This document shows positions 31,008 through 39,568 of a stretch of DNA of 55,011 nucleotides, piece by piece (the first letter of the stretch is position 1; each line of letters begins with the position of its first letter). Both the position numbers and the translations under genes were made by a program. Source of the stretch: UBA7862 sp050872785 (GTDB taxonomy: Bacteria > Bacillota > Clostridia > Christensenellales > UBA1242); NCBI GenBank assembly GCA_050872785.1, contig JBNMHO010000007.1, forward strand, positions 1-55,011, written 5' to 3'. The notes under the pieces were generated by a model. It worked only from the letters and a program-made list of their open reading frames with translations. It was not told the origin of the DNA and did no database searches.

Positions 31008-31176
31008 CATTTTTTAAACTTCATTAAATATGTTATATTTTATATTTTTAGCATTATAAGCGTAAGTTAGCATTTATAATGAATTTGTTTTATGAAAGAC
31101 TTAAAGACAAATAATATTCCAAAAGATGTCAGATAATCTTTCTTTTCCGCAATATAAGCGGAATATGGCGATTATA

Positions 31177-31210
31177 GTTATCCACAAAATGCAAACAAAT
31201 TGTGGACAAC
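31177..31210. repeat. DnaA-box-armed hairpin after coiled-coil gene stop
   Basis: GTTATCCACAA (31177-31187) and TTGTGGACAAC (31200-31210), one mismatch, directly abutting the stop codon at 31211-31213 of the minus-strand gene. No T-run. Confidence 0.65.
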
Positions 31211-33145
31211 TTATGCTTCAGTGTCAGTTTCTGTTCCGTCAGAGATGTTGACGTTAAGTGGCAATGTTTCTGCGTCTGCGGTGTATCCGCCAAATTTGTA
31301 ATGATTGCCAACAACGGCATTTGTTGCAACAATTTTGAAGCATTGGCAACCGTCAAACACGGGAACGGCTGAAACTGTTATATCCGCCCCGCCGCTTTCC
31401 ACACAAGTAAGTGTGTTTGCAACTTTTGTTGGACTGAGAAGTGTGATGGTTGGAGTTTTTGCCATTCTTGTTGGGAAAAATAAAACGCTTGGCTCGAACT
31501 CTGTTGCACTTATGGCTTTTAGTGTTAAAGCATTGTCTTCCGAAACTCCCGAGGCGTAGTAATATTTTTGGCAGAGGCTGAGTTCATAATCGTCAGAACG
31601 GCCGCCAAATTTTGAGGCGACTGTTCCAAATTCCACTTTTGGATTGGTGAAACGAATAAGTTTTGTTCGTTGGACTGGTGTGTTTATTTGGAAAAAGAAA
31701 GTCATATTTGTTGTGTTTTCTGGAATAAAGCACTTCAAATATTTATCCCCAGCGACTGCTATTGAAAGGCTTTCCACACCCAAACTTGCGCCAGTGCTGT
31801 CAAAATATTCAAGCCCAAAAGAGGCACTGTTTTCGGCGGTGGTCGTGCAGTCTTTTATGGTCAAACTGACGACAACATCTCTTCCCGCAAAAAATGAAGG
31901 AATGTCAATTCGCTGCTCGATCGCTCTGACGGGGGTGGTTAATGTTTTTAGAAAACGTAACTCAAAAATTCCGCTGGCACTTAGATTGACTTTCACTTGA
32001 TTGGTGCAAGCCTTATACCATTTATCTGCCATATACATTGTTGCCGTTTGATTGAGTTTTACATTTCGTTGGTTGCAAGTTAAGTATGGGTTCAAAAGCA
32101 AGTTTTCGCCATACAGTTCGCCTGTCATGTTTCTAAGTTTGTTTCGTTCGATATAGAAGTCATTGGTATGATTTTCAAACGAAGTGGAAAGCGCCGCTTG
32201 GGCAGTGTCCAAGTTATACAATCTATCTGCCACTTTCACAAAATCTTCAGTATGTTTTGCTATATTTGCGGTATTTGTAGCGATATTTGCCCCATTTGTT
32301 GCAATATTTGCCTCATTTGTAGCAATTTTAGTGGCATTTGCAGAGATATTAGCAGTATTCGTGGCAATGTTTTGTGTATTGGTGGCAATATTCGTTGTAT
32401 TTTGATTCACTTTCTGTGCTTGTGACGAGATATTGTTCGCATTTATGAGGATACTTGCACTGTTTTCGGATATTTTTTCAGCATTTTCAGCGATATTTGC
32501 CTCATTTGTTGCAATTTTGTTTGAATTTTGTGTAATTTTTGTAGAATTTGCGTCAATTTTCTCGCCTTGAGAAGTTGTAAGCGTTTTTAGTGACGAAATA
32601 TCGCTTTTGGCGGTTGCAATATCACTCTTTGCAGTCGAAATGTCTAATTTTGCAGTCGTTAGTTCCGTTTTTGTGTTATTTAAGTCAGTTTTAGTGTCAC
32701 TTAAATCACTTTTCGTGCTAGATAAGTCATTTTTGGTATTTAATAAGTCCGTTTTTGTGTTAGATAAGTCTGTTTGAGTAGTTGCTAAAGATTGTTTCGT
32801 ATTCGCCAAATCTGTCGTAACATTTGACAGACTTGTTTCGGCGGTAGTTAAATCGGTTTTAAGTGTAGATATGTCCGCCTTGTTTGCTTTTATATCCTCT
32901 TTTGCGGCAGAGAGGTTTGACACAGTTGTATCGTGTCTTGCGCTGAGGGACGACACATTTGAAATGGTCGTTGACAGTTCGCTATTCATGTTTTTCACGC
33001 TGGTTTCAAGAGTGGAAACAGACGAGCGGAGTTCTTGCATGTTTTTAATGTCTTCCACCGAAGCGGCAGAAATTTCTTCCTTTATTATATCCACTTCAAC
33101 AGCAAGCGACTTGGCCTTTTCTGTTAAGTATCTAATTTTATTCAT
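31211..33145 (-). CDS. Coiled-coil fibre-like protein
   Basis: 644 residues from the ATG with AAAGGAG upstream. Residues ~15-375 are a very long coiled coil of heptads: N-terminal DLSNTKTDLLNTKNDLSS-type repeats, then TNTANIATNEANIA-type repeats. The 21-bp periodicity is visible in the DNA. The C-terminal ~250 residues (LLLNPYLTCNQRNVKLNQ, then ADKWYKACTNQ) form a beta-rich domain. It resembles receptor-binding or carbohydrate-binding tips of phage tail fibres. No signal peptide, anchor or phage neighbours are seen. A trimeric fibre is inferred; how it would reach the surface is unclear. It stands alone between the SOD gene and rplA. Confidence 0.75.
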   Translation of the reverse strand: MNKIRYLTEKAKSLAVEVDIIKEEISAASVEDIKNMQELRSSVSTLETSVKNMNSELSTTISNVSSLSARHDTTVSNLSAAKEDIKANKADISTLKTDLTTAETSLSNVTTDLANTKQSLATTQTDLSNTKTDLLNTKNDLSSTKSDLSDTKTDLNNTKTELTTAKLDISTAKSDIATAKSDISSLKTLTTSQGEKIDANSTKITQNSNKIATNEANIAENAEKISENSASILINANNISSQAQKVNQNTTNIATNTQNIATNTANISANATKIATNEANIATNGANIATNTANIAKHTEDFVKVADRLYNLDTAQAALSTSFENHTNDFYIERNKLRNMTGELYGENLLLNPYLTCNQRNVKLNQTATMYMADKWYKACTNQVKVNLSASGIFELRFLKTLTTPVRAIEQRIDIPSFFAGRDVVVSLTIKDCTTTAENSASFGLEYFDSTGASLGVESLSIAVAGDKYLKCFIPENTTNMTFFFQINTPVQRTKLIRFTNPKVEFGTVASKFGGRSDDYELSLCQKYYYASGVSEDNALTLKAISATEFEPSVLFFPTRMAKTPTITLLSPTKVANTLTCVESGGADITVSAVPVFDGCQCFKIVATNAVVGNHYKFGGYTADAETLPLNVNISDGTETDTEA

Positions 33146-33231
33146 ATATTTTCTCCTTTTAATTTGATCGAGTGTGAATGAGTAAATGGTTCTTTTCTCT
33201 CGACAAAAATTTTTGCTATGCCACATGTGAC

Positions 33232-33251
33232 ATGGTTTTGAAATAAACCAT
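33232..33251. other. Hairpin in leader of coiled-coil gene; AT-rich spacer
   Basis: ATGGTTT (33232-33238) and AAACCAT (33245-33251) form a 7-bp stem in the ~490-bp spacer 33146-33638. Apart from this and the rplA terminator I see no gene or further clear signal in the spacer. Confidence 0.35.
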
Positions 33252-33576
33252 ATCGCCCTAAGTGACACGAGTTTTTCAAATAAAATTGTGCCGCCTCCCC
33301 ACAAGACGACACAACTATATTTGAATATTGTAGATGTTTTTGCACTTTTAAATGAAATTACTTTTTCAGATTACAAATATACTAAAGAGTCTTCATTTTG
33401 TAAAAGAGTTTCCCTTCCATTTTTGCTTTTAGGGTTGTCCTTAGTTCTTATGGACACTTATTTGTAAAATATTTCTTCTTTTGTTTTTGCGTCAATATAA
33501 AGTGAAATTACATTCTACACAAATATTGTAACAGGCAAAATTCTGGTTTTCAAGTTTTGGTGACATAAAATTGCAA

Positions 33577-33602
33577 TAAAAAAACTCTCCTATTTGGAGA
33601 GT
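33577..33602 (-). terminator. Terminator of rplK-rplA operon
   Basis: Minus strand: ACTCTCC/GGAGAGT stem followed by a T-run, 37 bp beyond the rplA stop. A second ACTCTCC copy at 33611-33617 could form an alternative pairing. Confidence 0.75.
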
Positions 33603-33638
33603 CCCAAAATGGAGAGTTTTTAAGATCATTTTCAAGAA

Positions 33639-34322
33639 TTACATTTTGTATGTTGTCTTGATTCCAGGTCCCATTGTGGAAGCAAGAGTAATGCTTCTGA
33701 GATAGGTTCCTTTGCTTGCGGCTGGTTTTGCTTTGACTATAGCGTTCATAAGAGCGTCATAGTTTTCATAAAGTTTTTCCACTCCAAAACTTGCCTTGCC
33801 GATTGCAACGTGGACAATGTTTGTTTTGTCAAGTCTGTATTCAACTTTACCTGCTTTGACATCGTTGATTGCTTTCTTGACGTCCATTGTAACTGTGCCA
33901 CTTTTTGGGTTTGGCATAAGTCCTTTTGGTCCAAGAATTTTTGCCACACGTCCCACAAATCCCATCATGTCTGGGGTTGTGATACATACGTCAAAATCTA
34001 GCCAACCACCTTGAATTTTGGAGATGATTTCATCTCCGCCAACAATATCTGCACCATTTTTTGTTGCTTCGTCCGCTTTGTCGCCTTTTGCAATAACAAG
34101 CACTTTCTTAGTTTTGCCTGTTCCTGCTGGAAGCACAACTGTGCCACGAACTTGTTGGTCTGCACTTCTTCCGTCAACACCAAGTTTGATGTGAAGTTCA
34201 ATGCTTTCGTCAAATTTTGCATTTGCTGTCTTAATTGCAAGTTCCAATGCTTCTTTTGGGTCGTAAACTTTGTTCTTGTCAACAAGGGCGCAAACTTCTT
34301 TAAATCTTTTTCCTGTATTCAT
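33639..34322 (-). CDS. rplA: 50S ribosomal protein L1
   Basis: 227 residues from MNTGKRFKE; a start 24 bases upstream would abut rplK and lacks a better site. L1 signatures: GTVVLPAGTGKTKKVLVIAK, KILGPKGLMPNPKSGTV, and TYLRSITLASTMGPGIK at the end. It forms the L1 stalk that moves deacyl-tRNA at the E site and often represses its own operon by binding the mRNA leader; a candidate site lies upstream of rplK. rplJ-rplL, which commonly follow, are not present here. Confidence 0.96.
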   Translation of the reverse strand: MNTGKRFKEVCALVDKNKVYDPKEALELAIKTANAKFDESIELHIKLGVDGRSADQQVRGTVVLPAGTGKTKKVLVIAKGDKADEATKNGADIVGGDEIISKIQGGWLDFDVCITTPDMMGFVGRVAKILGPKGLMPNPKSGTVTMDVKKAINDVKAGKVEYRLDKTNIVHVAIGKASFGVEKLYENYDALMNAIVKAKPAASKGTYLRSITLASTMGPGIKTTYKM

Positions 34323-34335
34323 TTCCGCTACCCCC

Positions 34336-34764
34336 TTAGTCCACAACTTCTACGCCCATGCTTCGGGCTGCACCAGCAATCATGCTCATTGCACTTTCAA
34401 GTGATGAGGCGTTTAGGTCTGGCATCTTTGTTTCTGCAATTTCTTTGATTTGAGCTTTGGTGATTTTTGCGACTTTTGTTTTGTTTGGAACAGCGCTTGC
34501 TTTGTCTATTCCGCATGCTTTCTTAATCAAAACTGCTGCTGGTGGAGTTTTGAGAATGAAAGTGAATGATCTGTCTTCATAAATTGTGACCACAACAGGG
34601 ATAATAAATCCTGCTTTGTCGGAAGTTTTGTCGTTGAATTCTTTTGTGAATCCAGCAAGGTTAATTCCGTGAGGTCCAAGTGTAGAACCAACTGGTGGTC
34701 CTGGGGTTGCTTTCGCAGCAGGCAACTGAAGTTTAACGATTGCCTTAACTTTCTTTTCTGCCAT
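34336..34764 (-). CDS. rplK: 50S ribosomal protein L11
   Basis: 142 residues from MAEKKVKAIVKLQLPA (GGAGG upstream). Typical PPVGSTLGPHGINLAGFTKEFN, then the RNA-binding C-domain with KTPPAAVLIKKACGI and DLNASSLESAMSMIAGAARSMG. It binds the GTPase-associated centre of 23S rRNA. A 178-nt leader separates it from nusG and contains a structured element resembling the L1-binding site. Confidence 0.96.
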   Translation of the reverse strand: MAEKKVKAIVKLQLPAAKATPGPPVGSTLGPHGINLAGFTKEFNDKTSDKAGFIIPVVVTIYEDRSFTFILKTPPAAVLIKKACGIDKASAVPNKTKVAKITKAQIKEIAETKMPDLNASSLESAMSMIAGAARSMGVEVVD

Positions 34765-34784
34765 AATTTCCTCCCTTGGCATAA

Positions 34785-34824
34785 GTGGTTTTTGCGAATG
34801 TATAAAAGATTTACATTCTCCCAC
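34785..34824 (-). promoter_or_regulatory. Putative L1-binding leader of rplK-rplA
   Basis: On the minus-strand mRNA, GUGGGAG is followed by an AAUGUA/UACAUU stem, an asymmetric purine-rich CGCAAAAA and then CCAC. This echoes helix 76-77 of 23S rRNA, where L1 binds (GUGGGAG ... CCAC with an asymmetric internal loop). It ends ~8 nt before the GGAGG of rplK, a suitable place for translational autorepression. Confidence 0.5.
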
Positions 34825-34942
34825 ATATATTGCATAGGTCAGTTTCAAACATCACTTTTTATATACATCACAAACTGCCTTGTGCTTAATAACCTTTTCC
34901 CCTTTGTTCCAGCAAACAAAAGATTGAAGTTTATTAACAAAA

Positions 34943-35494
34943 TTAAATTTTTCTAACTTGAGAGAATTCGAGGTCAACAGGAGTTTCTCTGCCAAACATT
35001 TCAACATTAACTTTGCACTTTTTCATTTTGCCGTCAGCAGTGCTTTCGTCAACTGACAAAACTGTTCCCACAAAACCATTAAGTGGTCCGTCAATGACTT
35101 CCACTTTGTCGTTTACTGCAAGGTCAATATCTACAACAACCTTTTCTAGGTGAAGTTTTCTTATTTCTTCTTCTGTCATAGGAAGAGGTCTGCCTTTTGG
35201 CCCAGCAAAACCTGTTATGCCGTGTGTTCTTGTGATGTTGTGCCACAAGTCGTCACCATATTTAATTTTCACCAAAATGTAACTTGGCAAAAGTTTTCTT
35301 GTAACAAGTTTTTTCTTGCCGTTCTTTTCTTCAATCACTTCTTCCATAGGAATGACGATGTCGAAAATTCTGTCTTCCAAATGATACTTCTTAATAACCA
35401 TTTCGAGGTTGGTTTTTGCCACTTGTTCATAGCCCGAATAGGTGTGCAAGACATACCATTTCGCTTCCAAATCCTTTGCGTCTAATCTTTCCAT
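34943..35494 (-). CDS. nusG: Transcription termination/antitermination protein NusG
   Basis: 183 residues. NGN domain (WYVLHTYSGYEQVAKTNLEM ... GITGFAGPKGRPLPM) and KOW domain (NDKVEVIDGPLNGFVGTVL). It binds RNA polymerase, promotes elongation and couples to Rho or ribosomes. It lies 28 bp after secE on the same strand, in the classic rpmG-secE-nusG-rplK-rplA order. Confidence 0.95.
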   Translation of the reverse strand: MERLDAKDLEAKWYVLHTYSGYEQVAKTNLEMVIKKYHLEDRIFDIVIPMEEVIEEKNGKKKLVTRKLLPSYILVKIKYGDDLWHNITRTHGITGFAGPKGRPLPMTEEEIRKLHLEKVVVDIDLAVNDKVEVIDGPLNGFVGTVLSVDESTADGKMKKCKVNVEMFGRETPVDLEFSQVRKI

Positions 35495-35522
35495 AATACT
35501 TTCCCTTTATGACAAATTAAAA

Positions 35523-35825
35523 TCAATTTAAGAACAACTTGTAAACCCAGCCCAAGCCGTAGTCAATGCCAAAAAGCACCAACGTGAACAGCAAAACAAC
35601 CAGTATAACGATACCAGTTTTCTTCACCACGCTTGCAAAAGTTGGCCAAGAAACCTTTTTGAGTTCGCTCCAAGATTCTCTCAATTTTCTGAAAAGACCT
35701 GGTTTTTTCTCTTTAGCAGGTTTTTTGTCCTTTTTCTTATCTGCCTTTTTTTGTTGCTTGTCGTCTTTTGTTGCTACGACTTCAGTTTCCACAACTTCTT
35801 CGTCAACAGTTTTGCTTTTTGCCAT
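35523..35825 (-). CDS. secE: Preprotein translocase subunit SecE
   Basis: 100 residues: a Lys/Glu-rich N-terminal extension of ~45 residues (DDKQQKKADKKKDKKPAKEK), the conserved amphipathic helix LRESWSELKKVSWPTF, and a single C-terminal membrane span (TGIVILVVLLFTLVLFGIDY). It clamps SecY in the translocon. AAAGGAG upstream. The extension is longer than in most Bacillota SecE (~60-70 residues). Confidence 0.92.
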   Translation of the reverse strand: MAKSKTVDEEVVETEVVATKDDKQQKKADKKKDKKPAKEKKPGLFRKLRESWSELKKVSWPTFASVVKKTGIVILVVLLFTLVLFGIDYGLGWVYKLFLN

Positions 35826-35868
35826 TTCAAACTCCTTTACTTTGCAAAATTGCCAAAAATATCACAAA

Positions 35869-36018
35869 TTATTTTGTTTCTTTGTGAGTGGTGTGCTTTT
35901 TGCAAAATCTGCAATACTTGCTCATTTCGATTCTGTCTGGATCGTTTTTCTTATTTTTATAAGTGTCATAATTTCTTTGTTTACATTCTGTGCAAGCAAG
36001 TGTAATTCTATCTCTCAT
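35869..36018 (-). CDS. rpmG: 50S ribosomal protein L33
   Basis: 49 residues: MRDRITLACTECKQRNYDTY, then KNDPDRIEMSKYCRFCKKHT. Zinc-ribbon type with CxxC pairs (TECK preceded by AC; CRFC), i.e. the C+ form. AAGGACA lies upstream of ATG. First gene of the rpmG-secE-nusG cluster, 43 bp ahead of secE. No tRNA gene is found between them. Confidence 0.95.
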   Translation of the reverse strand: MRDRITLACTECKQRNYDTYKNKKNDPDRIEMSKYCRFCKKHTTHKETK

Positions 36019-36035
36019 AATCTTTGTCCTTTCAC

Positions 36036-36067
36036 CAAAAAATTAACACCCCTAAGACGAGTGTTAA
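36036..36067 (-). terminator. Terminator overlapping the rpmG promoter region
   Basis: Minus strand: TTAACAC (36061-36067)/GTGTTAA (36043-36049) with a following T-run. It lies 60 bp beyond the stop of the upstream 706-aa gene and next to the -10 of the rpmG promoter, so it probably isolates the two units. Confidence 0.55.
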
Positions 36068-36070
36068 TAG

Positions 36071-36099
36071 ACTTTATCACAAAAAACAACACTTGTCAA
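36071..36099 (-). promoter_or_regulatory. Promoter of rpmG-secE-nusG
   Basis: Minus strand: TTGACA (36094-36099), 17-bp spacer, TAAAGT (36071-36076). Confidence 0.7.
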
Positions 36100-36126
36100 T
36101 AATTTTCTTTGAAAAATATATAGCAA

Positions 36127-38247
36127 TTAGTGGAAAAGTTGCTCATCTTGGGACTGTTTTGGGGTGGTTTCTGGCTGAGGTGCTTCTTTTGCTGGGGCTT
36201 CCCCTTGCGTTATGACTGTTTCTGTCTTTGCGAAAGATGTCGAAGATTGTTGTTTTTTCTTAAATTGTTCTTTTATAATTTGCTCTTTCACGCTTTCATA
36301 ACTATCCGGCTTTGGGGTGGCAAATTTTGCTGCAGTTTGCTCTGAAAAGAAATCAGAAAACATATCTTCAATATTGCTTTTGCTCATAGCAATGTCCTCT
36401 ATTTTTTCCCCAACTTGTGTTTCCATTTTGACTTCAGTTTCTGCTTGAGGGTTAGGAGTAGTTTCTGTCATATTGTTTGCCATTGAGGCTCTTTTTGACT
36501 TATTAAATGCACCTACAATATTATCCCTTGACGTTGTTTCTATTTTTATTTCTGGTTTGTTCTCTAAGAAGCCAAATTCTGGAGTATTTTCAGTCATATG
36601 AGGTTCTGCTTGCTTCCTAACATTTTGTCTATGAGGACGTTCCGCTTGTTCGGTTTTTATTGTTTCAACAATGGTTTGTTGTGGCAATGTTGGGGTTGCA
36701 GTTGGGATTACAACTGTTGCACCAGAAAGGCTTGAGATTGAGCGATATTTTTCAAGGAAACTGCGGCTGAATGTTACGCCATAGTCCTTCTTCTTTTTCT
36801 TATCCTTGCCTTTTTTCTTGCCGTCAGACTTTTTGGCGGCTTTCTTGGCTGGCTTTAATTTTTTGCCAGTTTTGGCGGCGGCTTTCTTGGCGTCTTGTGG
36901 CTTTTTAACTGCTTTTTTCGCCTTGACTTTTGCCTTTGGCTTGGCTTTCCCTTTGGCTTTTGCCTTAGCCTTTCCACCTTTCTTTGCCGACTTCTTTGCC
37001 GCTTTCTTGGCGGGTTTAAGTTTTTTGTTTGCTGGGGTTGCGGACTTCTTTTTCTCGTCTTTTTTGGCGGTCAAAATTTGCTTTATTGCTTCTTCCTTTG
37101 TGGAAGTTGCTGCCATTGCCGCAGCGGCAAGCCTTTCGGCTTCTTTTCTTTCCTCAAGCCCTTGTTTTAATATTGGAGCGTCAAGTTTTCTCTTTTCCGT
37201 TCGCTTTTTGGTTGGGGAAATTTTGTCCATGAAATCTAGCAGCACTTCGTCTTGTTTTTCTTCATCATCTTGCAAGAAATGTTTTGTTGCACGGGTGACA
37301 ATATTCGACACATATTGTTCGTCAATTTTCTCGTTGGCTTGCTCGATATATTTGTCGATATTTTTGTTCCTCACGCCCAAAAGTTTGAAATAAACTTCCC
37401 TTGTTTCAAAATTTTCCTTATCCGCTTGAGTTGTGGCAATATCTACGGCAGAAAGCAAAATTTCAAGCACAGCTTTATTGTATTCCTTGGACGTTGCAAG
37501 GTCATAAATTTCTGGTCTATCTTTTACTCTGTTTTCAAAAACTTCCAGCACTCTCTCGCCATATTCGCCGCTGTCTTTTAAGATTGCAATCATTTCCTCA
37601 AAGGCTTGCTTGTCGTCAAATTCGGCAATTTCCGACAATTCTCTTGACAAGAGAGAAAGATAAATTTTGCGAGTTAAGATGTTCATAAAGTCAAAAGCGG
37701 AAAAAATCTTTTTGCCATAGTCGCCGTCATCTTCGTCATAAATATTGTAGTTTCTGAAAATGACAGAAAGTGGGACATAGTCGTCTTCGGTCATGGAAAA
37801 ATTGTCCAAAACTTCTTCATAAACTTCAACATAGTCGCCCGCTTCACGTCTGACTGTTTCCACAAGATACAAGGTGACTTCTTCTTTTGACGATACAAGT
37901 TTGAAGAAGATATCCCCAAAAAGTGGAATCATGGATTTCATATCAAAAATTGTCTTGTCTTTTTGAACTTGCTTTACATAAACAATTTTTGGAATTGTCA
38001 AAAGTTCTTCCCTTATTGCAGGGACAATTATATAGTTGCCAAAGCGGTCATAACTGCCCAGTCTAAGATTGTCAATTATGTCCCTATTTTGCTCATGTCT
38101 GCAACTTTCAATGGCTTGCATATTGGTCAAAGTTTCGCCATTTGCTTTCACAAATTTCACATCTTCCACCTCGTTTTCCTCAACTTTTTGAGGGCTAACT
38201 TCAGTCGTTTTCATTTTGTGTTCCATAACTTGCTCTTGCTCTGCCAT
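36127..38247 (-). CDS. Protein with histone-H1-like Lys/Ala tract
   Basis: 706 residues, no recognised family. Residues ~30-345 look globular and mainly helical (NYIIVPAIREELLTIPKIVY, VETVRREAGDYVEVYEEVL, LLSRELSEIAEFDD). Residues ~350-385 are charged helix. Residues ~385-490 are a basic repeat tract (KKLKPAKKAAKKSAKKGG, KAKAKAKGKAKPKAKVKAKK) closely resembling bacterial histone-H1-like or Hc1-type tails. Residues ~490-706 are Gln/Thr/Glu-rich and probably disordered. No signal or membrane segment. Nucleic-acid binding through the tract is likely; the rest is unknown. It lies between rpmG and prfA with its own weak promoter. AAAGGAG upstream supports the start. Confidence 0.7.
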   Translation of the reverse strand: MAEQEQVMEHKMKTTEVSPQKVEENEVEDVKFVKANGETLTNMQAIESCRHEQNRDIIDNLRLGSYDRFGNYIIVPAIREELLTIPKIVYVKQVQKDKTIFDMKSMIPLFGDIFFKLVSSKEEVTLYLVETVRREAGDYVEVYEEVLDNFSMTEDDYVPLSVIFRNYNIYDEDDGDYGKKIFSAFDFMNILTRKIYLSLLSRELSEIAEFDDKQAFEEMIAILKDSGEYGERVLEVFENRVKDRPEIYDLATSKEYNKAVLEILLSAVDIATTQADKENFETREVYFKLLGVRNKNIDKYIEQANEKIDEQYVSNIVTRATKHFLQDDEEKQDEVLLDFMDKISPTKKRTEKRKLDAPILKQGLEERKEAERLAAAAMAATSTKEEAIKQILTAKKDEKKKSATPANKKLKPAKKAAKKSAKKGGKAKAKAKGKAKPKAKVKAKKAVKKPQDAKKAAAKTGKKLKPAKKAAKKSDGKKKGKDKKKKKDYGVTFSRSFLEKYRSISSLSGATVVIPTATPTLPQQTIVETIKTEQAERPHRQNVRKQAEPHMTENTPEFGFLENKPEIKIETTSRDNIVGAFNKSKRASMANNMTETTPNPQAETEVKMETQVGEKIEDIAMSKSNIEDMFSDFFSEQTAAKFATPKPDSYESVKEQIIKEQFKKKQQSSTSFAKTETVITQGEAPAKEAPQPETTPKQSQDEQLFH

Positions 38248-38285
38248 TTTTTTCTCCTTTTACAATTTTCTACAAATTTCACCAA

Positions 38286-38313
38286 ATTATCTCATTTTAT
38301 TACACAAAAACAA
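38286..38313 (-). promoter_or_regulatory. Possible promoter of the 706-aa gene
   Basis: Minus strand: TTGTTT (38308-38313), 16-bp spacer, GATAAT (38286-38291). Confidence 0.4.
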
Positions 38314-38343
38314 CACTATAATTTAAGTTTGTTAAACTATAAT

Positions 38344-39414
38344 TTATTCGTCTAATGTTTCAAGTTTGCGTTTTTGGTCTTCAAGTTGAAGTTCAGTTAA
38401 CAACTCGTCAATGTCGCCGTTCATGAAATCTAATAAGTTATATGCCGTGTAGCCAATGCGGTGGTCGGTTATTCTGCCTTGAGGGAAGTTGTATGTTCTT
38501 ATTCTTTCGCTTCTGTCGCCCGTTCCAACTTGGGCTTTTCTGTTGTCGGCATATTCTTTGTTCTTTTGTCCTTGATAGTAGTCATACAATTTTGCCTTCA
38601 AAATCATCATTGCCTTTTCCCTGTTTTTTAGTTGGCTACGCTCGTCTTGGCAAGTGACAACAATGCCCGTTGGAAGGTGAGTAAGTCTAATGGCACTGTC
38701 TGTTTTGTTGATGTGTTGTCCGCCCGCTCCGCTGCTTCTGTAGGTGTCAACTCTTAGGTCTTTGTCCAAAATTTCAAACTCCACTTCCTCCAGTTCTGGA
38801 AGCACAGCCACGGTGACTGTTGAGGTGTGAATTCGTCCTTGACTTTCCGTTTCTGGCACACGCTGAACACGATGAACACCGCTTTCAAATTTAAGTTTGC
38901 TATATGCTCCCTTGCCCGAAATTTGGAACACCGCTTCTTTCATTCCGCCCAGTTCAATTTCATTTGTGGAAAGCATTTCAACTTTAAATCTGTGTCTTTC
39001 GGCATACATTATATACATTCTAACAAGTTCGGCAGCAAAAAGCCCCGCTTCATCACCGCCAGCGCCCGCCCTTATTTCCATAATAACGTTTTTGTCGTCA
39101 TTCTCGTCCTTTGGAAGAAGCAAGATTTTAAGTTCTTGCTCGCAGTTCTCCTTTTGCTCTTTGCAAGACTTAATTTCTTCCTCAGCAAGTTCTCTCATCT
39201 CGGCGTCTTTTTCGCTTTTTAAAATTTGCTCTGCGTCACCCAGATTTTCAGAAATCTTTTTCAGTTCCCTATATTTTTCAACTATTGGCATAAGTTCGCT
39301 GTGTTCCTTTGCAAGTTTTTGCCAAGTTCTGTTGTCGGCAATAACTGCAGGGTCAGCAATCTTGCTTGTCAAATCTTCAAATTTCTTTTCAATGCTATCC
39401 AGTTTTTCTATCAT
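38344..39414 (-). CDS. prfA: Peptide chain release factor 1
   Basis: 356 residues. Codon-recognition segment VPETESQGRIHTSTVTV (PxT motif of RF1, here PET) and catalytic GGQ in SSGAGGQHINKTDSAIR. It reads UAA and UAG and releases the peptide. The GGQ glutamine is the target of PrmC, whose gene lies just upstream. Family-typical length. Confidence 0.95.
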   Translation of the reverse strand: MIEKLDSIEKKFEDLTSKIADPAVIADNRTWQKLAKEHSELMPIVEKYRELKKISENLGDAEQILKSEKDAEMRELAEEEIKSCKEQKENCEQELKILLLPKDENDDKNVIMEIRAGAGGDEAGLFAAELVRMYIMYAERHRFKVEMLSTNEIELGGMKEAVFQISGKGAYSKLKFESGVHRVQRVPETESQGRIHTSTVTVAVLPELEEVEFEILDKDLRVDTYRSSGAGGQHINKTDSAIRLTHLPTGIVVTCQDERSQLKNREKAMMILKAKLYDYYQGQKNKEYADNRKAQVGTGDRSERIRTYNFPQGRITDHRIGYTAYNLLDFMNGDIDELLTELQLEDQKRKLETLDE

Positions 39415-39471
39415 TTTTCTTTTTTCCTATTTTTTCGACAATCTTTGATAAGTTTTATTTTATTTCAACAG

Positions 39472-39546
39472 ATTTCGATAATCGCTTGTTTTATCTATTG
39501 GTTTATTTTATGCTTTAACTTCACATAGACAAATTTCGATAATCGC
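39472..39546. repeat. Pair of 14-bp direct repeats between prmC and prfA
   Basis: ATTTCGATAATCGC occurs at 39472-39485 and 39533-39546. Its core CGATAATCG is an odd palindrome. The spacing of 61 bp is about six helical turns, which would suit a looping or cooperative regulator. No known operator is recognised. Confidence 0.45.
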
Positions 39547-39568
39547 CTCCATTTTTATTTCTTCTTTT

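Noticed and set aside
36806..37393. Long plus-strand ORF opposite the Lys/Ala tract
   Set aside because: It is a Phe/Leu/Ala-rich translation of the complement of AAG/GCC repeats with no ribosome-binding site, a shadow of the 706-residue gene.
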